Origin: Toxorhynchites rutilus septentrionalis
Lineage: Eukaryota; Arthropoda; Insecta; Diptera; Culicidae
DNA: 64,000 nt
Direction of reading: 5' to 3'
Assembly: GCF_029784135.1 (NCBI RefSeq)
Contig: NC_073746.1
Coordinates: 94,176,575-94,240,574, forward strand
Below the pieces are notes generated by a model. That model searched no databases and was not told the origin of the DNA. It saw nothing but the letters and a program-made list of their open reading frames with translations. Below, piece by piece: positions 11,132 through 24,072 of the stretch (position 1 is its first letter; every line of letters begins with the position of its first letter). Both the position numbers and the translations under genes were made by a program.

Positions 11132-12110
11132 GTAAGTATCCACACAGCTCGAAAGCGGTTCATCAAAGGCATCTTATCTTGCACTCCATAGAATTGAAAC
11201 ATTCGATCCGCTACAAATAGGAATCTGACTTTGACTTTATCATGTACACACTGGGAGATCACGAAGCTGAAAAGCATTGGGAGTAGACTTACTAAGCAAT
11301 GCCAAATTTCCAAAAAGCCATCCCGTATGACCAGCATCCGAAAACGTCATAATCAACACAGGCAGAGTGAAGCGTCATCATGCCGGAGAAAGGGCCAAAA
11401 ACCTCGTTGTGCTGCTAATACAATTTCTACGGCAAGTCGTTGTACACGGGAAAATAAACTTCCTATTCCGATGTCTCAATCCCGCGCCGAAACATAAATG
11501 TAACAGACCGTTCACATGTGTTTCAATTTACTCGTGAACTTAATCCTCTCGGTCCAGTACCCGATGTCATCTGAAATTAAATTGAATTTTTCGTCCTCCT
11601 GCTCGGGGATCCAGCCAAGTTTTACACCGGTCACAGTTCATCGGAATATCCATCCGACGCTGGGCGGAAGCTTATTTTCAGTGGATGGGATAGGGAAAAA
11701 AAGCTGCACACCGGTGAACATTTTGTCTGTGTGTCAGAGGAAGTTTTTTTTTCGTTTTTTCGTTCTTTTTTTTCCTTCCTCGAGAGTCGAGTGCATTTTC
11801 GACGGCTCTTGTTTTGAAGGTGCGATGAGGATATGTGGGAAAGGTTACTTCATTGCGGAAAGTTGTTTTGAAGCGCATCGTTATCGAGAATGTTTCTTGC
11901 TGGTGAAGCTCTGTTTGGTGAGGTTTGAGTGTTTGCATTATTATGTGAAAACGCACTTAATATTTGCAATATCAAATGAAATAAAGTTGCAAGGATGGTA
12001 TAGTTTGGTTTTGTTCTATAGGTGATTTCCGAAATTGAAGCTTAAAGATTGAACTATCCAACTGATTATGTTGATATTGACAACACATGTTCTTAATCAG
12101 TCATTCCATG
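11132..12110 (+). other. Probable oaf intron sequence
   Basis: Follows the exon donor site. The longest frames here (11516-12025 + and 11678-11956 -) have no domain and are treated as chance. Confidence 0.5.
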
Positions 12111-12400
12111 TCAAACCGATCTGGTAGTTCTCAGATTTTCGTAGAAAGTGGTAGTTTCGTTCTTTATCGCAAGCTATTAAACCCGATTTTTAATTTTTTT
12201 TTGTTAGGGTGCTTCTTTTAAATTTAGGGTGATCCGAAATTTATTTTCTCCTTTTTTCCAAAAATGACATTTTTCCAAAATTCCATAACTTGTAAACTAC
12301 TATACCGATTCAGATGATCAACATATCAAATTGAAGCCAATCACCTGTCTTTTTTTGAAAAAATACTACACCTGCAGAAAATTTGAATTCTGTTCTCGTT
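12111..12400. repeat. Palindromic repeat family F2, fragment
   Basis: Shares long stretches with 35783-36080: CTCAGATTTTCGTAGAAA, TTCTTTATCGCAA, TTAGGGTG, CCAAAAATGAC and CCGATTCAGATGATCAACAT. No coding sequence. The same family recurs near 14325, 36640, 59090, 62570 and 62910 in both orientations. Confidence 0.7.
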
Positions 12401-15400
12401 ATTATTGATTTATTTATTTTATTGTCGTCAATCAAAATTGTAGACCAATACATTCTCAATACTACTTGAAACTAAAAAAACTAAAGAGAGCTGGCTGGAT
12501 AATTTATCCGTTTAATTCAAAAGACGATTTTAACAAGTTACATAATCAAATTTTTTATTTATTTATTTATTTATTTATTAATCTATGTAGAAAATGTTAG
12601 GATTTCTCAGATGCCTGATCGGTGCGTAAACATTTAGGTTTCTTAATATTTCTTCTGAGTTCACTCGTTGGATTTGTATTCGTTTTTTATTGTTTTCATC
12701 AGTCTTCAGAAAACAAACTCAGTGCTGCGCTTGAGTTTAATTTTTATCAGCGCGAGCTCAAAGAAAACTCTTATTCTATCTTGGTGCAAAGAGCACAGAA
12801 TTCATAAGCACGACAGCACAGAATACACTCGGCGCAGAACTCAGATACTAAACATTTTTTCTCACTTGTATGATGCGCGTCTCATTCTATATACACACAC
12901 ACATACACATCAAATTCTAGCGCCCGCTTTGTCTTCGTTCGTTCTAAGCAAAGCATAAAAACAACAGCGCGTCCCCATACGCACCGCCTCAACAGAGAAA
13001 GCAAAGCAGACAAACAAGATTCGAGCGCGGTGACGGGTGTATTTCCTGGGAGGCCCCGTCACCCAGATGTGGATGACACTTTTCTCGTTCAATTTGAATA
13101 GGATTTTTGAACGGAATTTGATAGAATAGGCACAGAAGTGTAAATATGGGTTATGTAGAATAATCAAAAAAATCAAAAACATAAAAATATAGTTTTTATA
13201 CTATACTTTTACACGGTTTTATTTAGCATTACCTACTGTAAATATGTTTGTATGTTTATCTGCACGGTTGTCCCACATCAATAGAAATTTAACCTCCTTC
13301 CTGTTGACCGATTTATCTGAAACTTGGAGCACGCCTTTATCTCTGCTGTCGTTATATAACTGCGTATTCTATGATTTTGAAAATCCAAGATGGCGGTCGC
13401 TACAAAATGGCGGACTACATATTTTATCAAAACCCCATCAATATGGGTATCAAACGAAATGGCTTGACTAGTAGAACATACTTATTTGTGAAAAATCACA
13501 TTTTAAATGTACTGTTGAAAAATCAATACCTTTATGTCGTCTATAGTGAGTTCTTCCAACATATAGTCCGGGTCTTGCGTATAGTTCCTCAATATCCTAA
13601 TCGGAACTCAATGAGATAATACTCGAAACTTTTCTTCTAACGCTTCGCACTATTTCGTCGTTACAACTTTCCTCGCTTTCAGGTTTACTTTTACGCCGTC
13701 CGGTGAACATTTTAAGGATGAAAAAATAAAACACATATGTGTCTAAAAAAATATACATAATAAACATATTGTTTTTTGGAATAAACAGGCTTCTCCGCGT
13801 TGCGCAATTATTATTCACATTCTCAGAAAAAAAAAACTTGCAACTTGCTTCTTCTTTTAGCTTTTTAACTACCAACTTATTTTTATAAGTTTTTTAACCA
13901 GCAGTCGGTTGATTGCATTCGGATTCAACAGAAAAGTAATTCTGAATCGAACCTGAATTCATTATTATCGTTGCCCGCTTATTTCTCTAGCGCACCGACA
14001 GTTGAATTTGGGCCCCGCAAGAAACTCGACCGAATCGCTCTGGGCGACGAAGGTGTTAAAATTGGACATATACACCGGTGTAAGGGTGGGTTTAGACTAG
14101 TGATATATTCATGTGAAGAAATATGAAATATATTTATAGAAATCGCATCAACCGTTTACATTAACGTGAACTTCTATAATGAATATATTCATATTTTCGG
14201 TGAATTTATTCACCTGAAGTAGAACTGCATCCAACTTTAGTGATTTCTCACCAGCAAGAAGTGAGAGTTCAACTGGTGCAAAACAAAGAGTTGCACATCA
14301 GCACCGCGTTGACCGAAGACTGGTTTTCATAGTCTCGGGACCAAGGGCGTTATATTTTTTTATATTTTTTCTGAAAAGCTGAAGATTTTTCACATAACAT
14401 ATGTCGAAACCAGATAGGCTTTTTTCGGTTTTGAGTTATGATTTTTCAAAATTAACCGATAGTCAAAAAAATCATTAATTATTAATATACAGTGGGAGAG
14501 TCAATCATTAAAAATCCCATTTTCAAAGCTGCGAGTTCAAAAACTAATGTGGAAGCTACTATCATGTGTTTCACTATTTCAGGAGAATTTCTCCGATAAA
14601 AAGAAATTCAACTTGAATAGAATTTCTTCATACTGGAAGGATTTACGGAACGTGTCATTTAATTTTTCAACTCGTAACTTTGCAAGTGGCAGTTTGAGGG
14701 TTTGTTGAGAATTTTCTCAAAAAGGCCTGGTTTAGATAGCTTACCATCAACACGAATGAACAGTCAGAAGTGCAACGAAGTACTTCAGAATCATTTACTG
14801 CTGTTTTTTGCATAAAAAAAATGTGATAATTGGGTAATTTGGCATCAATTCATAGAATCCGGAAGGTTATGACATGGTTTGATGAATAGAGGGCTTCAGA
14901 TTCTGGACTGGTTAGCTTGGTTAGGTCATGAACTTATGAGGAGAGATCGGACGAATAGTAGATGCAGCTTACAAGCAGTATGGGTGATTTGAAGAGCTTA
15001 AACGAGCAGTATTCTCTGCGTAGAAAGAGATACACACTACAACATGGCGCAGCTTGGTCGTAACCACCCCGAATGGGTCATTTGAACTGATTGAGAACTA
15101 AAGATGACCTATGAATTAGAAACTTATTGTAATTCATGTGAAATTGACGTTAATTTTGTGAAGGAGTGAAAGTTTTTCCGTCTGGTTCTATAGTTATGAA
15201 ACACTGTACTTTTAGTTTTTTGAATGCTTCGTGCCTGAACACAACAATAAAGCTGAAATGACCAGTTTTATAAATGAAGATAGTTATTGTATTCTACACT
15301 ATACACTTCAATTCAACCGACTTCTTACAGATCTCAGGAAACTCAGAATAAATGAGTGGTTCTATAGTTGTGAAACGCAGTGTATTCTTAAAGATGTTAC

Positions 15401-16399
15401 GATTTAAATGAGACAAACGATCTGTGACTTGCACGCTTTCTTAAAATTTGCAGATTAAAATGCTTAGAAAGCAAATTCGCTTAAAACTTTGTTACACTTC
15501 TGTTGATAATAATCGTTTAATGAACGATTATTACTACGATTATCCCTTTTTATTTTCGACCACATTGAGGACAACTTTCACTTACGCGCCATAGAACGGC
15601 AACCGAAACTCACTTTGGTATCCACCTATTTTCATTACTTTGAATTAACAATGAGAGATCAGCTTTCGATCTATTGCTTGAAATTTTCAGAATACATTTC
15701 CAAATGTCTCGATTTTGACAATCCACAAGAAGGGCTGTCAATTTGAATAACGTATTGTGTATCCAAATAGTTTTTTAGTATCTCTTAGTAGAATTACATA
15801 TTCGATGTTCACTGAAGAAATAATTCGAAAATTATACCATGCGGCATCTCTCACATAACGACAACCGAAAATTCGAAACTCATAAATTTACGAAAAAACT
15901 CATAAATTTACACAAACTTTTTTCCTTTCTGAAAAATATAAAAATATAAAAAAATAAATAAATAATCAATTCCAAATTAACTCTCAGCTTTAACACATGA
16001 TGTTGGCTGATCGTTGTCTAGAGCGAAACTAAACATTGAAAAAAGAGTGTTGAAATTAGAGACTTTGGCAGTTCACTCGTATCTAGCCTTGAGACAAGCA
16101 ATTGCAGCCTTCTTGACTGCTTGCTAACTGAATGACTGTCGGATCGTAATTGCTCTGCGGAATTCGCACTGGCCATCAGCGGGAAGATTATGTCGTCTTC
16201 AATCGAAGTTGATTCGTATCGTACAACATGGGCATTTTAAGTATGTTTGAGTCAGTTGATGATGAGGCAACAAGCTGAGTGAGCTCGTTCGGACTTAGCA
16301 CTGCAGCGCCGTCATCTTGAAGAGTAGCAACAACTTGACAACGTGCTAGGCAAAAAGATACAATGCGGAGAGACCTCAAGAGGGTGCTATAATTGTCTT
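12401..16399. other. No gene recognised; minor repeats
   Basis: Holds a (TTTA)n tract at about 12549-12580, a short CA-type tract at about 12892-12910, and an F2 fragment at 14325-14480 (GGGACCAAGGGCG, then AAAGCTGAAGATTTTTC). The phrase TGGTTCTATAGTTRTGAAAC occurs twice in the same direction (about 15183 and 15357), which may be leftover transposon ends. No exon-like segment was recognised. Confidence 0.45.
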
Positions 16400-16900
16400 T
16401 CCTTTCGAAACGAACTCTGAATCGTTTTCGGGTGAGCGTGGGCGGAGAAGTTTCGAGAGTTTCTGGAGGTATTGCGCGGAAAATGCGCGAGTACGAAGTA
16501 AAGAGACGAATGAAGAACTTGAAGCCGCCAATCCGAGGAGGATATGGTATCTACCGATAGGTGCAGTGACTATCCTCATGAAACAGGGAAAATTCGTATG
16601 ATCTGCGACGTGACTGCGGAAGTAAACTACGCGTCTCTGAACGGTGCGTTACTCAAAGGCCCGGATTAACTCTCCTCGTGACCTGTAGTCCTCTGCCGTT
16701 TCCGTTTCTTATTTTCATGGCGTAACAACCGATCGGAGAAATCCACAGTTTACATGATTGCTCATGATGTTCGACGAAAAGACAGCTTTTACGAAGCGTA
16801 ATAACCTTCGTTGATTCGCTGGGAATACTTTCGCCGTTCATCATTCACGGCAAAGTTCTGATCCAGGACCTGTCGTGAGAAGGTACGAACTGGGATGAGT
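16400..16900 (+). pseudogene. BEL/Pao LTR retrotransposon pol relic
   Basis: Frame-shifted conceptual translation shows reverse-transcriptase landmarks of BEL/Pao elements: ANPRRIWYLPIGAV (about 16524-16565), then in another frame GKIRMICDVTAEVNYASLNG and LLKGPD (about 16585-16665), then after a gap VDSLGILSPFIIHGKVL (about 16810-16865). In intact elements the last motif lies well downstream of the RT active site, so the catalytic palm region is deleted. Multiple stops and frameshifts are present. No LTRs were identified. It is a short dead fragment. Confidence 0.75.
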
Positions 16901-17667
16901 AGCGGTGCTACTCAAATGACGAATCAGAACTCCGGAATTCAAGTGTTTGTGGACACTAGTGATGTGGTTTAATTAATTAAAAATATGGGGGGAGGGGTAA
17001 AATCAAAACCTAAACACAGAACATGCAGGATTACTAAGCCAACTTAGTCGAGAAAACTTCATGCGTTATTTTATGCTGAGTTATGTACCGTAAACCGGGA
17101 GCAAATCGATCACGATTTTTAAGAAGAGTGTAAATATTTCCGGGTTTTCTTTCATACCCAATTACTTTTAAAACCAATACTGGCGATAAGGTCTTTAAAA
17201 GATATAAACATTTTTGTTGAAAAACTTCCTCAAACGTTAGTTTACAAAACTTTTAAAGAAAATTTCAAAGTATAGCAATTGATGAATCGATGTTTTCATT
17301 ATTTTCAAGTGTAATATGCACGAAACTATGTTGAAATTCGCTGATTTCTTTACCTACGGTCATTCAAATGATAATTCAAGGGTTTGAGGATACAAAATCG
17401 GATTTAATCCACCTAAACGTGTAGTAGTGCCTTTCTCATATCTCGATCTTAAGCCTGATTTGCAGATCGTAGACCATCCGGGTTCTCTCAATGTGGCAAA
17501 AACTCTTGAAATGGTCACCATTCAGTTAGGTTTGTGAACCATTAAATTCGATATGCCGCATGATGGCATTTTGTTCTGGTCATTTCTCTCGAAAACCGCA
17601 TCCGGAACACATCCGGGTTACGTCAATGAGAAGTCATATAGACTTGAATTCTTCACAAATAAGCTAT

Positions 17668-19864
17668 TGTGTTGCGCGGTACAAAAAATATTTTGTTTTT
17701 ATATTTCCAAAAGGCCTGGCTGGGTACGGGAGTAAAAAGTGCCCCCAAACCAAATCACCAGCTGTATGGAAAACATTGTATAGGGTACTAAACATGAAAT
17801 TCTGACAGTAGTAACATATATTTGGGTTCTTATATGGTACAACATAGGATCTATGGTGAAAAATGCACCTTTTCGTTTTTTTCAAGCCATTCTCAATAGC
17901 TTTGAGACAAAAAATATGAAGAAAAAAAAATACTGAAAGTACATCTTGCTAAGGTGTATCGATCAATATTTTCAAACTATTTTTTCATCAAAAAACCAAA
18001 TACTAAAAAAAATAAATAATTTTTTATTATTAATTTAATTTTAATAATAAATTTAATTTTAATTTTTTTTTATTTTGAGATTCAGTACTAATCTAGTTTG
18101 TATTAAAATTTCTTCCTATGTCTATTTTAGGTATATGTGATTTTTTTTATAATTTTTAGAGTGTTTTTCGCAGTACAAAACAAATTATATATTTTCATTT
18201 TCAGGTATTTCGAAATTTTGAAAAAAAAATCCCTTTGAGACCCACTTTTGCTCTAATTTTTATTTAAATGCGTTTATATGTGTTCTTTTTTCCACATGTA
18301 GCGCAATTTTTTCTTGAAATTTTAAGAGGATTGTGCAGAAAAATACTTTTTTGGCAATTGGGCATTTTTAATTTATTTTGAATTTAGAGGTCCAGTACTG
18401 CTCTAACATTTATTTAAATTTTGTTTTTTCTATGTCTAAATTTTGTTGGAATATTTAGAGCACTGCGCTGTACGAAGATTTTTTTTTGTCATATCTTAAA
18501 ATATATGAGATTATCTTTACGTTGGATTTAGATTGTTTACCAAATTCATAGGAAACAGCAGTACGATAGAGCTCTGTGAGAAAAAACGAAGTCATTGTGG
18601 AAAGATCATTCGGATTAATGAGAAGAGCACTTAAAAAAATCCGAATTATAATTTTTTTAAATTTTAATCTTACAATTGTAATCCACGAATACCATAAAAT
18701 AATAGATTTCAAGAAAATAAAAAGAATAATGCAGACGAAGAAGAAAATTATTTTTGTGTCTCGCAATGCTCTTCAAAAAATTCAGGAAAAAATTTCCCCA
18801 CAAAAACAACAAAAACAACGAAAAGGTGCATTTTTCACCATAGATCGTATGTTGTACCATATAAGAACTCAAATATATGGTACTATTGTCAAAATTTCAA
18901 GTTTAGTACCCTATAACAATATTTTCCATACAGCTGTTGATTTGGTTTGGGGGCACTTTTTACTCCCTTACCCAACCAGGCCCTTTGGAAATATAAAAAA
19001 AATTGTTTGTACCGCGCAACACTGAAAAAAATCTGAAAAAAATCACACATATCTAGAAGAGCTAGAAGAACACATTTAAATATGAATTAGAGTAGTACCA
19101 AATATCTAAATCAAAAACAAAATTTTTCAAAATTTCAATATTTTTTTTAGTACTTTAGTTTCTGATAAACATTTTTTATTAATAATTTTTCATGATACAC
19201 CGTAGTAAGATGCACATTCAGTATTTTTTTCAAATTTTTATCTCGAAGCTTTTGAGGATGGCGTAAAATAACGAAAAAATACGTTTTTCACCATAGACCC
19301 TATGTCGTACCATATAATAACTCAAATATATGGTACTACTGTCAAAAATTCATTTTTAGTACTCTATACTATATTTTCCAACTGCAGGTGATTTGGTTTG
19401 GGGCACTTTTTACTCCAGTACCCAGCCAGGCTCTTTGGAAATATAAAAAAATACTTTTTTTGTGCCGTGTAACAATTAAAAAAAACCACACTTATCTAGA
19501 AAAGCCGTAGGAACACATTTAAATAAGAATTAGAGTAGTACTGAATCACTGAATCCAAAAAAAAAATCAAAATTTCAATATTTTTTATAGTACTTCAATT
19601 TTTGATGAATTTTTTTTATGGTAATTTTTCTTAATACACCTTAGTGAGATGCACATTCAGTACTTTTTTAAAATTTTTATCTCGAAGCTTCTGAGCGTGA
19701 AATAAACCAAAAAGTACGTTTTTCACTATAGATCCTATGTTAAGCCACATAGGGGTTCATAAAAACCGCAAAAATTTCTTATTTAATATCCTATACAATA
19801 TTTGCCATTCAGCTAGTGATTTGGTTTAGGGGCACTTTTTACTCCCTTACCCGGCCAGGCTCTT
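17668..19864. mobile_element. Foldback element with tandem-repeat arms, nested in family A
   Basis: The left arm (about 17668-17890) and a right-arm unit (about 18825-19023) are near-perfect inverted repeats: left TTGCGCGGTACAAA..GGCCTGGCTGGGTACGGGAG..GTGAAAAATGCACC is read in reverse on the right. The right arm continues with two further degenerate tandem units of about 430-450 bp (19284-19445 and 19713-19864), each carrying GATTTGGTTT, GGCACTTTTTACTC and CCAGGCTCTT. Long inverted arms built from tandem repeats resemble the Foldback class. No transposase was seen. Confidence 0.8.
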
Positions 19865-20180
19865 AAGTGTAGTTTTGAGTTCTAGAATTTATGGCCCTGG
19901 AACTCGTTTCGATCATATCCTCGGAGGTCGTGGACCGAGTCCGATAAAACTATGAAAGATTTTTTTCAAATGAATCTCGTCGCGTCCTATTCGGCTCACC
20001 CGTTTCCGAGAATACTGAGCCTCAGCATCAGTTGTCTGGTTAAGAAAAAAAATGTCACATGGTTTTTTTTGTGAAATTTATTTTTCTCACAAAATTTAAT
20101 GGTAATTGTAACTATTTGATTAACGTTTCCCTCTGTTAATATTGTTTTGATATGTTGAAAATATGTTTCTTCGCCATGCT

Positions 20181-20451
20181 TAACCCTCCTGTACTCGCGC
20201 GCAAAATCTTAACCCTCCTGTACTCAAATCCAAATCACTCGTATACTCGCGCACGTGGTGTCACAGACTGTACGTGTCACTGTAATATTACTATTGTATA
20301 TTTTGAAGCGTTATTGGTATGTATTTAAAGAAAAAAATACAATAGACTCCAGAAAATATTTTTTTGTTTAACTTCATCCAATTTTAATAGTCATTTAATT
20401 CAGCCTCCTCAACTCAAAATTATTGATTTTTGGTATGCGCGAGTATAGGAT
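20181..20451. mobile_element. Small MITE nested in family A
   Basis: The sister copy near 53850 lacks this segment. Its ends are roughly inverted: left AACCCTCCTGTACTCGCGCG, right GCGCGAGTATAGGATT. The left motif is repeated at about 20210. It sits next to TTAA on the left, but the right flank is not TTAA, so a piggyBac origin is only a possibility. Confidence 0.5.
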
Positions 20452-20637
20452 TGAAAAAATGGAAACAGAAATTCTGTTTAGAATTTTTTCGTTTAATAAG
20501 CGATTCGATGAGAACCAGTGACGAACCTACCGAAAGAACCGAAAGATGATTATTGAACGTGTCATATACATAATTTTTAAATTTTATTAAATATACCTTC
20601 ATGAATTTTGAGATTTTTAACCCTCGGACAACGGTAC

Positions 20638-23553
20638 GGAATTTCTTTTTTGTACCAAAATTTTATAAAATCGTAAATAACAGAACAAAATTTGATTTGA
20701 GCATGTTAAGTAAAAAAGTTTCCGCATTATTGCATCGAACAAAGGTTGCTTATCCCCAAGTTTACCGTTTTAGACTTTTTTTAAATTTTTAATACCTCCA
20801 ATTGTCATTCATAACACGCCATCTCATTTAAGATTTTGCAGATTTTTCAGAAAAATGTGTAGAATTAGTTCCTGTTGAAAAAATACGCAATATTTTAAAG
20901 TTAGATCATCGAATATCAATGAAGAATTCCAATATTAGAACACAATCTAAGAGATCTAAGAGATAATAAAGTAAAAACAAATAAAAAAATTCTGAGTAAT
21001 GTTTTTTCTTTCATTCATAGATTCAGTAAATTCTCGTTAATGAAAAAAATGGGAAGGAATGTCTATTGTTTATCAGCTCATCAACTATACTTTGTTGACA
21101 CCGCCGTGGTTTTCGTTTTGTATAGAACTAAGGTTGTTCAAACAAACTAATTAGTTTGAAACATTCGTGACGTTAAACTGTTTCGTTTCGTGACAATTAA
21201 TTGATTGACGTTTCATAAAAATAATGTTTACTCAAACTCATCGTTGGAATACATTTTGTTGACTCCAGCTCGCTCCGACGAGGACTTCCACGTTTATGAT
21301 GGTGAATGCTATCCTATGAATGACATGATATAATGACATAACAAACTCTACGAGAGTTATATACGCTCTGGAAATGGCCCAGGATTATCAACATATTGGT
21401 TAATTAGAATTGTGTTAATTAAAGATGCGAAGCGAGTATGTAAAATAAAAAAAAATCAAAGAAATGATATAATGTTCAACTACTTCGCTGATAATTGATT
21501 GCCGTTGCCGTTACTAATATTTGCTGATTTCAGAGGTCAGTAAAAACAGAAAGCTGTTAATTCTCAGACATGTTCAATTCCTCTGGAAGTCTCACCAAAT
21601 GTTCTCTGCATTGCGTAGAGTGCTTTCAGAATTTTAAAATATGCACTCCATCTTCGAATAATAGAATTATACCCATATCTATTGCCATATTCCCAGCAGC
21701 CATCAAAAGTGCATTTCGCCATTATAAACTGGAACATTCCATTTTGGTTTTTTTCCCCTGCTCAGGAAATACTATTCGCATTCGCAGTTTTCCTTGCCAT
21801 TCTCGCTTTTGCACAGATTCTACCGTCCCTCCCCCTGGGTTGCACATTCGCGCGATAAAAACGAGCTCTACACTTCCTGGCGGCGAAGCGAAGTCGATTC
21901 GCCTTTCGTCGCCTTCTCCGCAGGGGAACGCACGTCCGGCAGCATCTGTAGCATCCTGTAGTAGTTGAGCGCGAAAACGGAACGAGACGAGAGGATGAGA
22001 TGCCTTTGCCTGTTGGTGTTGAATAAACTACACACGAAATGAGCAAATGGCAGGAAGCGTTAAAAATAATGTGCGATGTTTTCCTCCCCGGCCAGAGACC
22101 GTAAACCAGGACCAGGACGGAAGAGACAGAACCGTGCGCGCGGTATTTTCTCGTGAAATTTAATAACTCGACTAGATTGGTGAGTTTAGTGCTTTAATGA
22201 GGCGAAAGAGGATGTGTGTGTATGTCTGTAGTGGATGTCAAAATTAAGTCATATTTTCACGGCGCATGAATACAAAAAAGCTGAGTATTAACCCACAAAT
22301 GCGTTCGAGAGTGTGGATAAGATTGAAGTTAGCATTACTGAGTCCATTAAACCTCCCAAAATCTGTATTTTCCCCGAATCACTCTCGGAAAGGGGTTTTC
22401 CGGAATTCCGTCCCATAGAACTGGAATTATCTTGGAATTCAGTATTGAGCTCGGAACAACAACTCTAGCGGAAAATGCTTTTGCACCCGCATAATCTGAA
22501 TCCATTTCGCTGAACGAGCTTACGGATGTTTATGTACAGCTTGAATTCCTGAATAAAATTCCACCCAAAAATTGGGTCGGACAAGGTGGTGGACGGAGGC
22601 TGGCGTATTTAGATATGAGAGGCACACAGGAATTGGAAAGTAATCTGGATAAGCTAGAGCGGCTAGAGGGGAGGAAGTATTCGCCGCATTACCACAGCTC
22701 CGGTGTCACGCTTCGTTTCGGGTAGAAAAGGCTAAACTTTCATCATCCGAACGATACGCTCTATGGTGTGGCCTGTGGAACGAGACATGACGTCTTCATC
22801 TCCGGCTCGGCTGAGGCCATGTTTGGCTTTGTTTCCTTCTTCAATGGCTCACGGTCGGTCGGTGTTGCCTTGGCTAGAAAATATCACACCAGGTGACGTG
22901 GTACGAAATGGTTGCTCACGTTTCGTAGACTTTTGCTAGCAGACAAGATCCGTTCATTTTTGTGCAGAGATTAAACGACGACTGATTCTCGGTGCTGTAG
23001 CATTCTGGAAAATAACTCAATTTCTTTCCGTCACAGAAGGACTGTAATTCATTAATGAATCATCATTACAGAGAAGATGCAGCATTTGCGATGTATGAAA
23101 GCGTGACATTTGTTTTTGTTCCTTTGGAAAAGCTTGTTTTGACCTTTTCCATTAATTATGGCTGGTTCTGAAATCTGAAGCATCCGCCGGAAAGGAAGTT
23201 TTATCTTCATTTAATAATGAAAACTAGCTGAACAATTGTTTTTAATAATGTTTCTGACTAATCGTCATTTTGCTGAATTTCGTTAAATCATAACTCTATA
23301 GAACATCAATCATCAATGCATTTTCCTAAATTGAAGTGATGCGCTGCTCAGTAAGTGCGTGTTTCATCGATGCGTATACAGTATTGGTCAAAATAAAGTA
23401 TGTATCCTTCTTACTTTTAAACTTTCTTAAAGCTCAAATATTTGGAGTTTTAGGACAAAAATGGCACTTATAAAAAATATTGGTAAACCAACCACTTTCC
23501 GTTGGACATAATTCGAAATTTTCATTGCAAAAAATTACCGCTTTCGTTGCGTA
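20638..23553. other. No gene recognised
   Basis: Less repetitive, with a more GC-rich patch at 21780-22170. The two overlapping frames there (21570-21968 + and 21762-22046 -) have no recognisable domain or clear splice sites. A Tc1-like terminal phrase, CAGTATTGGTCAAAATAAAG, occurs at about 23380 without a partner. Confidence 0.45.
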
Positions 23554-23571
23554 TTCTCAACAGTAATATTT

Positions 23572-24072
23572 TTTATCCCATTTATTTATTTATTAGCCTC
23601 ATTAGCATTTTATCTGTAACAGAGCCGGGTTTTTATCGTGTACATGTACTAATGTACTAAAATGTAATGTTTCTATAAATTGTAAATTACACAGTAGTAG
23701 TACTAGTCATTTAGGCGTTTAGATTTTCTGTTCCATTACATTATGGTAAATTACACTGTAGTAGCCATTTAGGCGTAAGGGTATTCTTTCTGTTCTTCCA
23801 TTGTTCAGCAGACCGGACAGCGGAGACAGTTGATATTGATCATTGTTGGGTTATTTATAGAACAGCAGCCCGATGTTTCTTGCAGAGCAGAGCAGTTGTA
23901 TGGATGAATCGATCTTATTTCGACCGTGGATCGATCTCCATCGCTGATGATTGTTGCGTGGACGTAGTTATTCTATAATAACACAAAGATGGTCAATTGA
24001 GGGCCCTGAGTTTGAACTCACGATCGATCGCTTAGTAAGCGAACGCGTAACCAAGTGGCTACGAAGACCCCC
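23572..24072 (-). mobile_element. tRNA-derived SINE, family 3
   Basis: Read on the minus strand, the head at 24072-24005 is tRNA-like, with TAGCCACTTGGTTACGCG (A-box region) and GTGAGTTCAAACTCAGG (B box). The element is about 500 bp and is flanked by a perfect 18-bp target-site duplication, TTCTCAACAGTAATATTT, at 23554-23571 and 24073-24090. The long exact duplication indicates LINE-type target-primed insertion and relatively recent age. Confidence 0.92.

Larger units (their letters stand above)
17088..20634. mobile_element. TA-flanked DNA element, family A, interrupted copy
   Basis: The left end CCGTAAACCGGGAGCAAAT and the decayed right end (reverse complement CCGTTGTCCGAGGGTTAAA) are each bordered by TA. 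Segments match the uninterrupted copy at 52921-54074 in order: CATACCCAATTACTTTTAAAAC near 17155, TGCCTTTCTCATATCTCGA near 17430, TCATATAGRCTT near 17635, GTTGAAAATATGTTTCTTC near 20154 and GATGATTATTGA near 20543. Two insertions interrupt it (17668-19864 and 20181-20451). No transposase remains, so it is a non-autonomous element, probably Tc1/mariner-like given the TA target (inference). Confidence 0.8.

Noticed and set aside
11516..12025. 169-codon frame as the next oaf exon
   Set aside because: The translation does not resemble the conserved OAF block expected after IDFR; composition is intron-like.
12549..12580. CRISPR-like or regulatory repeat
   Set aside because: It is a simple (TTTA)n microsatellite; the window is eukaryotic and has no spaced repeats of CRISPR type.
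15183..15385. Tc1-like element bounded by TGGTTCTATAGTTRTGAAAC
   Set aside because: Both copies point the same way and no transposase or matching inverted end was found; too weak to bound an element.
21762..22046. Overlapping frames in the GC-rich patch as exons
   Set aside because: No consensus splice sites linked to a recognisable protein on either strand.
23380..23400. Tc1-type terminal repeat CAGTATTGGTCAAAATAAAG
   Set aside because: No inverted partner within a plausible distance.
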